Part shown: positions 21,726 through 32,700 of the stretch, piece after piece | How positions within the stretch are numbered: position 1 is the stretch's first letter | Layout of the letters: every line of letters starts with the position of its first letter | Source of the DNA: Nilaparvata lugens | Lineage: Eukaryota; Arthropoda; Insecta; Hemiptera; Delphacidae | DNA length: 64,000 bases | Direction: 5' to 3' | Assembly: GCF_014356525.2 (NCBI RefSeq) | Contig: NC_052505.1 | Span: 53,868,379 to 53,932,378, forward strand | The notes under the pieces: model-generated | Database searches by the model: none | Seen by the model: only the letters and a program-made list of their open reading frames with translations | Told to the model about the DNA's origin: nothing | Translations under genes and position numbers: made by a program

Positions 21726-22910
21726 ATAATGTGAAATCTAGTGTGATGAATTTTTCAAATAGACCTCATGAGAAGAGAGAAAAATTGTGATTAACCTTCT
21801 TAAAAGGAAAGAATTTGCTAAAGGAGTAGTTAGCGACCGAGCGATAAAACTTACTTATCAGTAACTGTATATTAGATAAGAGTACCGTTCTGTACTGAAT
21901 ATTTTCTAGAAAATTATTTAATAAAATTATAATTATTTTGCAAATAAAGCACGAATTATTTATGAATTGCTCATTGAATTTTGAGGTTACACTTTGTTTA
22001 CTACCGATCAGATGTTTAAAGCAGCTCGAACACAGCTGACTGATTCAAAGTATTGTCAAATGTCATGCCGGTTTCATGCAAGGTATAATATCATTTCTAA
22101 AAATCAAAAAACTATCACTAAAGGACCAAGAATTTCGAATAAAAAATAAAATGTTATACTATTGTTGAAATTATTTATTACTTAAGAAATTATATTATAA
22201 TGTCAGGTCTTATTGTAACTGACTAGGTCATAGCATGAACAGTATATTATTGATAAAAACAGCAGAATTTAATTATAGCAGTCTCAAACATAATAAGAAT
22301 TTTATAAGAATATTAAATTATTAATTATTATTTCAACTGAACCACATGGTGATCGATTCTCTTTGGCAAGCCTAAGCCAATCATAGTGCATAGAAATAGC
22401 ACCAAAAAGGTGATCGTTTGAAAACAACATATGTTAATCTACTATCAGACAACAAACCTGCCTTATCATATACGCTAGCACATGTACATTGTATAAGAGG
22501 AACTATGTCTAGAAGATTAAGCAGTTTTAAGAATTATATGAACTGAGTTATTATTGTAATTAAAGGAATTATATTCTACTGCCTGCCACTGACGTCACAT
22601 CTACGTCATAATCGTTCTACCAATGGCAAATTTTTATGCAAATCTATTACACCGAGATTCTCAGAAGAAATGTTCTAGCCAAGAAGCTTAGAGAAAAGAC
22701 AGCACTTCCCTTTTGAAATCCTCACCGTTCAGATCTCTTTATAGTTACCAAGACCTATTCGTAAAAAATTCTCGTTCGATTTTATATGTTTTATTTGTGA
22801 GCCAATATTTTAGGCTATTCTATTTGTTATTCGTAAATCTATGTTCAGCAATCGATAAATTAAAAGTTTAAAGTTAAATCATCCCTTAATTAATTTGGTG
22901 AAGGAAATAT
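21726..22910. other. Non-coding stretch
   Basis: No gene seen. A TTTTGAGGTTACACTTTG segment near 21,978 echoes the one near 21,670, so parts may be further LTR debris. Confidence 0.4.
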
Positions 22911-23399
22911 TTAAAACCCTTTTAGTGACCATAGGGACTTCTCAGTCCCAGCAACTTATTCCCTCTATATTTCACCATTCAAGACAACTGCAATCTTACT
23001 GGCCATTGGGACTTTTTAGTCATGATGTTTACTGATTTTTAGTGTAGTGTTCGTTCGCCAGGTGGCAGCTTTGAATTTCAGACCAGCTGTTCTCTGGAGT
23101 CGTACAGGACGGTTTGCTTCTTGTTGAGTGGTGGATTTTGTTTTGTTTATATCTGGATGTATTGTAAAGGTAAGTTCATAATCTCTTCATATTATCAATA
23201 TCTTATTATTCTACAAATGCAATAATGTTTTATAGAAAAATTATATCAAATAGGGAAAAAGATACAGATCAATAAGTATTTGGGACTTTTCAGTCCCTAT
23301 GGGCAGTTCTTGCAAGAATATAGTTAGGTTAGCTCATAGGCCCACTATTGATTCTAAATTCAGTTGGGAGTGTATGTATCAAAATATAGATAGTATTAG

Positions 23400-23760
23400 A
23401 GATAATTTCTTTATAAAACTATATTTTTATGTTACTGGTTTGTTCCAGATAATTTTGAGGACTATAAATATTTTGAATGAGCTTGAAATAATTGAAGTAT
23501 TCCATGAGCTGCCAGATGATAACAGTTCTGACACTGATAAAAATAATAAAATAGAAAATGTATTGGATATAATTTCCATATAAAACTATATTTTATGCTA
23601 CTGTACTGGTTTGTTTCAGATAATTATGAAGCCTATAAATATTTTGAATGAGCTGGAAATAATTGAAGCATTTGAAGAGCTGCCAGATGATAACAGTGTG
23701 GACACTGATATCGAAGATTATGATGAAGTAGAACATGTTGAGGAAGTTGTGAATAATTTT
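23400..23760 (+). repeat. ~171-bp tandem duplication covering the first coding exon of the transposase
   Basis: Two copies contain an acceptor-like TTGTTYCAG followed by ATAATT and an exon encoding INILNELEIIE then ELPDDN. The downstream copy has ATG (23,626). The upstream copy has TTG at the matching place and its frame ends soon after. The matching G of the acceptor lies at 23,448 and 23,619. Confidence 0.8.
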
Positions 23761-23788
23761 GATCTCATCTTTCAACAAGAAATTGATG
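23626..23788 (+). CDS. piggyBac transposase, coding exon 1
   Basis: ATG at 23,626 follows an acceptor-like TTGTTTCAG by six bases. The exon encodes a short acidic N terminus: MKPINILNELEIIEAFEELP, then a run rich in Asp, Glu and Val. It ends GAT G at a GTAGGT donor (23,789). Acidic, poorly conserved N termini are normal in piggyBac transposases. The exon joins in phase to 23,937. Confidence 0.75.
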
Positions 23789-23936
23789 GTAGGTTCAACT
23801 CTTGTATTTATTCATATATTCATATACTATGAACTTATTTTCATGAAATGCTAAAATTATTGTTTATCTTTCATTTGTTGTTATATGTCATTTTGGAGGT
23901 CAATTCAATAGTTATAACTTTTCATTTTATTTTTAG

Positions 23937-24283
23937 CTGCAGCTGTCAACACAAATAATGACAAAGATGATGATGATGATGATGATGCAGATAATTTGTC
24001 AATCACAGGAGTTTGTGCCAGCATTTCTCCAATTATTGAAGATCAGGCTGATATTGGTGATCCAGATCAGATTGATGGTCCATCCACTTCTTCAGTCCCA
24101 TCCAAGCCTGAACCTAAAAAAAGGCTAAGCAAAAAATTGCAAAAAAGAAATCTGCGAGAAAATCTGGTGGAAAGAAAACTACACATCAGAGAAAATCAAC
24201 AGGAAAAAGAGTAGAGCCTGATCGCAGATGGAAACAACAGGAAGCTACAACTGTGATTCCTGACTACTTGGGAAAGAAACCAG
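23937..24283 (+). pseudogene. piggyBac transposase, coding exon 2, with one-base frameshift
   Basis: It follows acceptor TTATTTTTAG. The first part reads AAVNTNNDK, a run of seven Asp, then SITGVCASISPIIED and a Ser/Pro stretch. At an A7 run (24,115-24,121) the incoming frame leads to a TAG at 24,212. The frame that joins exon 3 in phase reads a Lys-rich, NLS-like segment ending VIPDYLGKKP. A change of one base in the A run accounts for this. Without it both splice junctions are in phase. It could also be a sequencing error in a homopolymer. Confidence 0.75.
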
Positions 24284-24644
24284 GTAGGATTATTTATGAA
24301 TACATGTAATGGGTAGCACAGTAAGCCACATCAACAACTGTCATACAGAAATGAAAATGAAATGGTTGCACAAAGTTTTTGTCTACATGAAATTTTTGAG
24401 AGTTACCTCTAAAGTACATACAAGTAAAGAAATAAGTATACCATATCTAATATCTGTAATAGTTGAGTACAAAACAACTATAATCTATGAAATCATAACT
24501 GTGGGATCACTGAGAATTATAATAATACTCATGATGATACATAATATGAATATAATCATTGGATCAAATTTATAAACTTCCTTACAGTTTTGTCTATCCA
24601 TCCAACACATCATAATACAATAGGGACTTTATTGTTTGTTTCAG

Positions 24645-26122
24645 GTCCAGTTGATGGTATTTTTGAGTCTTCTTCATCAGCCACCGATGTATTTCTGGCA
24701 ACATTCGAACCAGCCTTGGACAATATTATCTACCAGAGCAACTTGTATGCTACACAGAAAGGAAAAAACTTGCAGCTTGAGGCCGATGAACTGCTCTCAT
24801 TTATTGGAATTAATTTTTTCATGGGCTACCATGTTATTCCAGGATGGAAGAACTATTGGTCAACAAGTCTGGACCTTGGGATACCAATTGTGGCAAATAC
24901 AATGAGTCGAAACAGGTTTGACATGATATTATCAAATCTGCATGTGAATGACAATACTTTTATACCACCACCGGGGACTGACAAAATTTATAAAATTCGT
25001 CCTCTGGTAGACTCACTGAACGACCACTTCATCAAGATTTATAATGTGGGCAGAGATGTATCTGTTGATGAGTCCATGATCCTTTTCAAGGGTCGTAGTA
25101 CTCTGAAACAATACAATGCTATGAAACCCATCAAGCGTGGGTACAAACTATGGTGCCTGGCTGACAAGAAGGGTTACATTTCAAAGTTTGAGATCTACCA
25201 GGGGAAATCTGTTTCTCCTTTATGTGATGAGAGCTTGAAAGAATTTGGGCAACGTGAGAAAATTGTTTTGCACCTTACAAAACCGTATTGGGGAACAAAC
25301 ATTAGAGTTTTCTTCGATAATTATTATACCTCAATTCCTCTTTTAGAGAAATTGAAGGTGGAAAAAGTATTAGCTTGTGGGACAATCCAAGCAAAAAGAG
25401 TAGGTCTACCACACTTTGTTGAGGATTCCAAATTGAAGAGAGGAGATTCAGACGATTGGGTTTCAGGATTGAATATATCTGCCTTCAAGTGGATGGACAA
25501 CAGGGCAGTTCTGTTTGCTTCAAATTACCACGGGACAGAACATTCAAGAGTGAAAAGGAGGAACGAGAATGGTGAAAGAGTTGAAGTGACTTGCCCACTC
25601 GTGGTAAAAGACTATAATCAAAATATGGGAGGAGTAGATTGTGCTGATCAGCTCCGTCAATACTATAATGTAAATAGACGATCCCGGAAATGGTGGCACC
25701 GACTATTTTGGGGAATAGTGGACATAACATTTGTCAACTCATTTGTCATTTATAAGGATCTATTCCCCAATGACAGAAAAAGTTTGCTGGATTCTAGGAG
25801 GGAGGTGGCTCTGGGTTTGATGTCTAAGAAACAAAAAATAAATCTGGCAAAACGAAAACGGTCAAATGAAGTGCCCACCACCTCAAGAAATGCAATGCAG
25901 CAACCAAAAAGTTGTCAACAAAGGTGGTCAGTTCCTAATGATGTAAGATTAGGTGACAGTGGCATTCACTACCCTATATTTGGAATCAAAAGAATAAGAT
26001 GTGAAGTATGCTCAAAAAATAAAATTGAGTCTCGCCCTCATGCGTATTGCGCAATATGCAAAGTATCACTATGTTGTAATGAAAAGAAAAATTGCTTCAA
26101 TATTTTTCATGAGTTTGTGTAA
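24645..26122 (+). CDS. piggyBac transposase, coding exon 3 (catalytic DDD domain and C-terminal Cys-rich domain)
   Basis: It follows acceptor TTGTTTCAG and continues as GPVDGIFESSSS, a normal piggyBac junction. The frame is open to TAA at 26,120. Three catalytic Asp positions are visible: SVDESMILFKG (Asp codon 25,067), FFDNYYTS (25,316) and GGVDCADQ (25,637). The C terminus has a Cys/His-rich zinc-binding domain (CEVCSKNKIESRPHAYCAIC, then SLCCNEKKNCFNIFH) of the type that binds transposon ends. Length and motifs agree with an intact catalytic region. The enzyme would excise and insert DNA at TTAA sites in the nucleus. Only the upstream frameshift argues against activity. Confidence 0.9.
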
Positions 26123-26421
26123 ATATGTGTAAATAAATATTATCCATCCATTTGAGATTGAATCCTTTTATTTTTATCATCACGATAACCTTGTTGCCCA
26201 TTGGGACTTAGAAGTCCATACTATAATTTTTGCAGATTTATCGTAACGACCATTGGGACTTTCAAGTCTCATCAACAATTTACATCAATAAAAACTAAAA
26301 AAAAAATTTCTAATGAAATGTAGACTAATATAAGTGATATTCATATAAGGAATAACAGGTTAGAAAGGATAAAAATTAGAAAATTCAAAAAACACATATG
26401 TTGGTCACTGAAGGGTATTAA

Positions 26422-27639
26422 AATTCCCCACGTGCTGAGACCGAAGCCTGGATTGCTGCCGACCAAACGATTTTGATCGAAAGAAGAAAACCACGACCAC
26501 CAAGGAATTTCGCGTGAGTTATAAGTTTAAAGGGGCCCCAATCTACGCTTCGAAAAAATATTACAGTGCAGAAGAATTTAAAATTTTCTTCGTTAAATTA
26601 TTGGCCACGCCGACAAGCGCTTATTAGTTATTAAGAGCCTAGAATTTATTCATATAGAATTTCTAAGAATTTGTAGTTGATTAACTATCCTCCGTTGCCA
26701 GAACCACGACCCCGAGCAAACTTTTTAAAATATTTTATAATTTATTTTCACCATTTTTTCACAAATTGTTAAATATTATCAATTGTAAAATTCTGTCGAA
26801 TCATGCATGGTGTCATGCAAGCACAAGAAAATTTTCAACTCTTTTGTTAATGCTAAATTATCATCGACCTGTAAATCAAATTCTGAATCTGCACTGTATG
26901 ATCATATATTTTATTATAATATATTTCAATTTTGTTAATTCGTTTTCTGAGTTCGATTATTTCTTAAGCCTGTCAATTATTGTGTCTGATACGTTCTATA
27001 TTATCCAGAACCGATCGAATACGATCATTGAAATAATTGAATTAAGCTGGATATTGGAACAGGTCTAAGTGGATGTAGTGAGTGGGGTCAGATCAAGATA
27101 TTTGTTCTTCGTCCTTACCTGCTCATATATCAGCTTTTATCTGTTACCAACCTCGACTTAGGAGCGAATACATCAACAGTACAGCAGATTCAGCCAGAGA
27201 TCATATAATTTCCTACAATAGAGCTTAAAACCCGACAAGACTCTGTTCTCGAAATATATTCTGAACGATATTTGGTCCAAGTACCGTATTTTAATCCTTC
27301 AGAACTTATTAGAGACGCAGTCCCGTAAATTATCTACATCAGGATTTTTGCTCGACCTGTATGATTTTATATGCTCGTTCTTCACAGGTAATAATTTTAA
27401 GGTATCCGTATTCAGTGTTTAGCGTCCGCTACACTACTTATAAAAATTTCATCACCATACAATCTGTCATAAGAAGAATCAAGGGTGAGCGAGCGTTTAG
27501 GCCTCCTGCAATTCCGCAATTGTATTGAATCTTGTAGTGAATCAATCAGTCTGGTGTACACTTAGCGTCCACGCACGCAGTTACAAAATTTATAACCTCA
27601 ACACCGTTGATTTAGTACAAGATTCACTCTACATATGTG
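26422..27639. other. Non-coding stretch
   Basis: No gene identified. The short ORF 26,766-27,068 is AT-driven. The segment from 26,430 (CCACGTGCTGAGACC onward) is less AT-rich and might belong to another repeat, which I cannot name. Confidence 0.4.
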
Positions 27640-29330
27640 AAGCCGTTAAAAAACGCTCCACACTAGCCAGACACCTTGGCAAAAATTTGTTGTAAACAAA
27701 TAGTATTCAACTAGAGAATTTGGAAAGCACATGGCTACTTGTTGTAGAGGGAAAAACAACTTATAAATTCCAAAAATATGTATTATCTGTAATGAACATA
27801 TATAAACCACCAAATAAAAATAAATTAGAATATTAAGGAAGTAGTATAGTCACAGGCGCATGGATACATTAGTGAATTTGCATGAACCAATCAAATTACA
27901 GTAATCAATGGGCGGCAATAGAGAGCCATTTCAAATTTATCTATAAATATTTTTATAAATGATAAGAATTTATAAATTATCACTACTCAGTTTATGTATC
28001 AGATATGGTCCGAGTAATTATAAAATATAATACCTAAGATATAGGTAATAATTTAGCTGATTGGCATGGACTATTTGATCCTTTTAATGGCGTAGTAGTG
28101 GGATATTTGAACGTATGCAAATTTGTAAGTCGGGAGTAGGATTGTAGAAAATAAGGGTAGAACAGAGAGCACTTGCCTGCCAGACACTGCCATGGGACGC
28201 CACAAGATTTTATAGAGCACAAGTGCCTTTGTTAAATTGTATGTTTGGAAGACTTAAAATATAAATTCATTAATTAATTTTTTATAAGACTTAGTGATGC
28301 TGTATTAAAGCATAAGTCATTAGATATTTATCTATTCCCTTGGAGAAAATGACTTCGGCCACCAAAAAATCCAGGATGACCAGGAAATTCGGATCGCCAC
28401 CAACATCTTGTGAAATTCAGCACATGAGTGATAAATTATTGAAATATATAAATTTAGGGCGCCCTCAGTGCTTCAAGTGAAACAAAAATATAAAAAGCTA
28501 GCTCGTCGAAAGGTTATGAATATTGGAAATTATTATAAAACTTGCGCAAGTCCTAAAAAGGTACAAAAACATATTGTAATTGGATAAGAGTTGTATCAAA
28601 TTTATATATCTAAAGATGCACAGATTAAAGGAGTATTTAAATTTAATATTATAATGTACATTATGCTCACTCAATCATTGATTTTATTAGCGAATTATAA
28701 GATATAAATGTAGCTCTTGTTCACTGGATAAATTAACTTATCTACTTCCACCAGAGGCCGAACCTTAAGCCCTGAGAGATATATATTGAGAAATATACTG
28801 AGATCTACATATTATTATATTGGGGATTTATGTTTTATAAATTGATTATTTTTTTAATTTTTGGAAAGAAGATATATAGTGAGATTTTTAAATCGACAAG
28901 CAGCAGCAAGTCGATATCTGAGCTGCATAGAATAAATTGCATACAATTAATGATTTAAAAGCACATGGTAACGTTTTGTGCTAATAAACTAGTGAGCTAA
29001 TCTGTGATATTTTATTTTTGATAATTTGTTCTTATTTTCATTATTTCTGCTTGTTGCTCTATATAATTCTACATTTATTTGTTTGTTGATATTTCCTTGT
29101 ACAATATATGTATCAAATTTTTTATGGTGTATCCTTTATTCACTTCTCCACTTCCATGCATGACCAATCTCATATTTATTTATTGAGCTACCAGTATTGA
29201 AATATTAAGAAAATTACCATACGACTTTATTCTTCACCAATTAAGTTGGTTTGGTCAGCGATATATTGCATTGATAGTCAAATCTTTGGGAATAATATGT
29301 TCCACAGATTTATATAAATTGTCCAAGAGC
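27640..29330 (+). repeat. Diverged LTR-like copy, inverted relative to the Gypsy LTRs
   Basis: The reverse complement of the LTR at 13,603-15,985 can be followed in order: CAGACACCTTGGCAAAAATT near 27,668, the TTAAGGAAGTAG block (27,833), GGGCGGCAATAGAGAGCC (27,910), GACTATTTGATCCTTTTAATGG (28,070), CTGCCATGGGACG (28,185), GGGCGCCCTCAGTGCTTC (28,458) and AGCTAGCTCGTCGAAAGG (28,497). The final ~180 bases (29,150-29,330) are not in the Gypsy LTR but match 39,330-39,525. Confidence 0.65.
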
Positions 29331-29495
29331 AGTAAACTGCGGGAGCTCCTGGGCGAGCCCGTAAGAATTTTGTCTAAGTTGTATTCTAAGAAACACAACC
29401 AGAGTTGTAATTCTTCACTCATGCTTTACCAACTGCAGCCAAGCCAGGCGAACCGTTATTCACAAAAATGACATTACAAAGAATAGAAAGGAATA

Positions 29496-30425
29496 ATGAA
29501 ACTGCCGAAGCTGTCAAAAAGGATCCGAAAAATAAAAAAAATGAAGAATTTATTGAAAGTTATGGGTGAGCATATCGATCATAATACTGGTCATATGGTT
29601 CATAATAATGGTCAAATTGCTGACATACAAAAACATATGTATCTTCGGTCTGTACTGAGAGGCGATGCACTGTCAGTCATTTCTGTAGTCCCATTGACAA
29701 GTGATCATTATGCTGAGGCATAGAAAATATTATTGAATCACTACAATGACTCTCACAAGCTGACTGACGCATACTTGCAAGCAATTTTTGATATGCCAGC
29801 AGTTAATAAGCAACCAGACTCGCTACGAAAATTAATCACTCATTCAGCTGAGTATATTGCAGCACTAAAACCAATTGGTCATTCAGTTGATGACTGGTCG
29901 ATTCCGTTATTATTTGTCTTACATAAAAAACTGACTGAAGAATTGATAGAGAAGTGGCAGAGACTGCTAAGAAATGGAACAGTGTCCGATTTGGAAAACT
30001 TCCAAATATTTTTGAATGATGAAGCTGTTATTTTAGAGGCTACCAAATCCTCTGATTTATTGGGGTCATCTACATCGTCAGAAGCCTCCTCACGTGAGCA
30101 GTTTGGGAAATTGAAACCCACTATGGGAAATTACAAAGTTTCAGCTATGATTGTTAAATCGAAATTGGACGAGCTGGGATGTATTGAATGTGATAATTCT
30201 CATGAGCTGGAAAATTGTGAAGTGTTCTCGAATCTCAAACCGTCTGATAGATTAGAACGTGTAAAAGAATGGAAACTATGTATATGGTGTTTATTGGCAG
30301 GGCACTTTATTAGAGATTGTAGAAGAAGGAAGCCGTGCAGTCACTGTAATTTGCGTCATCATTTGCTCCTCCATTCCGAGCCGAGACAGCAGCCTGTTGA
30401 AAAACACCAACACATTGGCTGGTAA
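29496..30425 (+). pseudogene. BEL/Pao gag, interrupted by a nonsense codon
   Basis: The first part (29,496-29,723) has HMYLRSVLRGDALSVISVVP, typical of BEL/Pao gag. A TAG at 29,721 falls where the family has Trp. The frame resumes at once with KILLNHYNDSHKLTDAYLQA and runs 230 residues to 30,425. The C-terminal part has two Cys-rich knuckles: GCIECDNSHELENCEVF, then CIWCLLAGHFIRDC and PCSHCNLRHHLLLH. Apart from the stop, gag is largely preserved. It would package the element's RNA. Confidence 0.85.
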
Positions 30426-30525
30426 TAAACAAATGAGCAGGGTAGATGTGCGATCAAAGCCATCAAACATTTCTTACTGACTAAGCTAAGGAAGTATTTT
30501 CGAATGTGAATAGCTCCTTAGTAAA

Positions 30526-30985
30526 TTGTTACCAACTGTTAAATTGGGAGTTCGAGGTAATCAAGGCAATTATCATAAGGTCAAAGTATTATTAGATAGT
30601 GCAAGCACCGAGACATTTATTACAAGGCGATGCATGAAAAAACTGGGCTTAGTGGTACAGAAAACACACAGTTCGCCAATCTATGGATTATCTAATACTA
30701 AACTGGAAGTGACAGATGAAATTACTAACTGTGAATTTGAAACCACTCCCAGGTAAACAAGAAGAAGTCCCAGGTAAACAAGGTATAGCCTTCAACAGTT
30801 ATTCATCGATCAACGGTAATTTAGGGAAACAGTTTAAAGTGATTCATAGTCAACATGAAATCAAACCAATGGGAAGACCCAAACCGAAAAAGGAAATTGG
30901 AGAAGATGTTCTTGGAAGGGAGAAACGAAATTAGGAAGAGTTAGATGATTATAGACAGGATAATGTTGAAATAAAATGGACAAAA
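30526..30985 (+). pseudogene. BEL/Pao aspartic protease, truncated
   Basis: The frame 30,526-30,756 reads VKLGVRGNQGNYHKVKVLLD then SASTETFITRRCMKKLGL. This is the BEL/Pao protease with the catalytic Asp in LLDSAS. It ends at 30,756, and a shifted frame follows with a small duplication of an AGGTAAACAAG-type segment (near 30,752 and 30,772). The N-terminal part of RT that should follow is missing. Confidence 0.75.
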
Positions 30986-31414
30986 TCCAAAAAGGGAGAA
31001 GAAATGAAAGAGTATACTCTAACAACTATGTTGTATGGTGTATCATCATCGCCATTTCTTGTAATTTGTACTACACATCAGTCTATTGAAAATGAAGAAA
31101 AAATGTACCCTGCGGCTTCTGAAGCCTTACGGTTTTCTACTTAAATGGATGATATAGTTACATCAGTCTCATCAATGGAAGCAACTAAGCAACTGCAGTC
31201 TGAGCTTACTGGAATGTTAAGCAAAGGGGAATTTGAATTGCTAAAGTTGGCCAGCAATCATTCTACCATTCTATCAAATCTCCCTCTAGAGCATTGCGCT
31301 ATTGATGCAAAAGATTTCACTTTGGTGTCTGATAAAACCATTAAAATTCTTGGCTTCCAATCGTATCCAATTGGTTACTACCTCTTCTACAGGGTAAGGT
31401 TCCATCCAGTCTAG
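30986..31414 (+). pseudogene. BEL/Pao reverse transcriptase fragment
   Basis: The frame reads YTLTTMLYGVSSSPFLVICT, then, after a stop at 31,142-31,144, MDDIVTSVSSMEATKQLQSE. The stop replaces the Tyr of the YMDD catalytic box. It continues through KILGFQSYPIGYY, the usual connection after the palm, to 31,414. The N-terminal third of RT is deleted. Confidence 0.75.
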
Positions 31415-32071
31415 TTACAAAACGGAATGTTTTATCAACTTTAGCACAAATTTTTGATCCATTAGGATATTTGACATCTTTCATGCTTACCTTCAAGAGT
31501 CTAATTCAATATCTATGGCAATCGGGATGTGACTGGGATGATATAGCATCCGTGGAGGTGGTGAAGAAATGGGAGCTTTGTGTGGTTGTCCTAGTAGCTA
31601 GATTATTACATGAAATTCAAGAAGTGCTTTCAAAAATCATAAACATAGATTATATTGCAGCTTGTACTTCAACTGTGGCTGAATTCAACTGTGGCATTGA
31701 GTTGGATTCGGTCTTCACCTCATCGTTGGGCTACGTTTGTGGCAAATCGTGTAAGTCAAGTACAGGAACACCTGTCTACAGAGCAATTCAGATATGTGCC
31801 ATCCTGGAAACGTTGGCAATTGGAGTATGTATCTAGTTTGCAAACCCGAACAAAATGGTACAGAAAACATAGTAATGTTAACATTGGACATATTATTATG
31901 GCTCTCTTAAAGGAAACTAGCCCACTCCCTTTTCACTGGAGGCTTGGTCGAATAACGAAGATATTCCCTGGACAGGATGGAGTTGTGAGAGTGGTGGAGG
32001 TACAGACTGCAAGAGGAAGTCTCACTAGGGCTGTCAATAGGGTTTGTCTCCTCCCTATTGATAAAGATTAG
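31390..32071 (+). pseudogene. BEL/Pao RNase H remnant joined to the DUF5641 C-terminal domain (integrase deleted)
   Basis: After a frameshift the sequence reads LVTKRNVLSTLAQIFDPLGY, LIQYLWQSGCDWDD and later STVALSWIRSSPHRWATFVA, all standard BEL/Pao RNase H-region motifs. It then passes into WYRKHSNVNIGHIIMALLKE and PLPFHWRLGRITKIFPGQDG, the DUF5641 domain that closes BEL/Pao pol. The integrase catalytic core between these is missing. Confidence 0.75.
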
Positions 32072-32634
32072 GCCTTATTGAAGGGAACTTCAATAAGATG
32101 AGTGGTTAGTTTTTTTCTCGTTTCACATATGGGAAAGGTTCCCAAGTTGCTTTGTTTCTTGTTTTTATCCATAGTGGTTGTATTTAGTCATCATTTCTCG
32201 TCCCATCCTCTCTTTTCCGTGGGCCTCCTACACCTTTTGTATAAGTCTCCTCAATGGCCCCTGAGGAGTGAAGATATTTTCCTTTTTTTCCCTAGTCTCC
32301 CTAGTAGGGTTCGGTATAGGTGTTTTTTTTTTTTTTTTGTTATTGGAAGTTCTTCCAAGGTGGGCAATTGGAGGGTGATGCGCATAGCATAATTGTCCCA
32401 GTTGCCATTTGCGAGCCAATCGAACAGCTCACTTCTCGTAATGTCGATTTTTGCAAAGTGATCTATTGATTTATTGTGATTTATCACAAGTGTCGTCTCG
32501 TTTGGTATCGTGATCTGGACCCGGGATCCTAGAAGCAAGGAGGATTTGGACATGGAGGTAGGCCTATGTTATTGTGCACTTAGCCATTTAAATTGTTCAA
32601 ATTGCTACCTGACAACCCCAAAAAGTTCTCGATG
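32072..32634. other. Region between the BEL/Pao body and the LINE, non-coding
   Basis: No supported gene. It contains a T15 run near 32,323 and may hold the 3' end of the BEL/Pao element, but no clear polypurine tract or LTR was identified. The minus-strand ORF 32,251-32,553 has no recognised motif. Confidence 0.4.
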
Positions 32635-32700
32635 TAATTGATACAGTCATTTGCACTACCATGCTCATACACAGAACATTACATTGTAAATAATCGCTTA

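Larger units (their letters stand above)
22911..26421 (+). mobile_element. piggyBac-family DNA transposon, end-to-end, frameshifted
   Basis: TTAA target duplications lie at 22,911-22,914 and 26,418-26,421, the piggyBac hallmark. Just inside are inverted ends: AACCCTTTTAGTGACCA on the left, and on the right a sequence whose reverse complement reads TACCCTTCAGTGACCAA. The element between them is 3503 bp and encodes a spliced transposase. Extra GGGACT/AGTCC palindromic motifs occur near both ends. The element appears complete but carries one frameshift, at 24,115-24,121. Confidence 0.9.

Noticed and set aside
32251..32553. Minus-strand 100-codon ORF
   Set aside because: No motif, and part of it translates a T-rich homopolymer run as poly-Lys.
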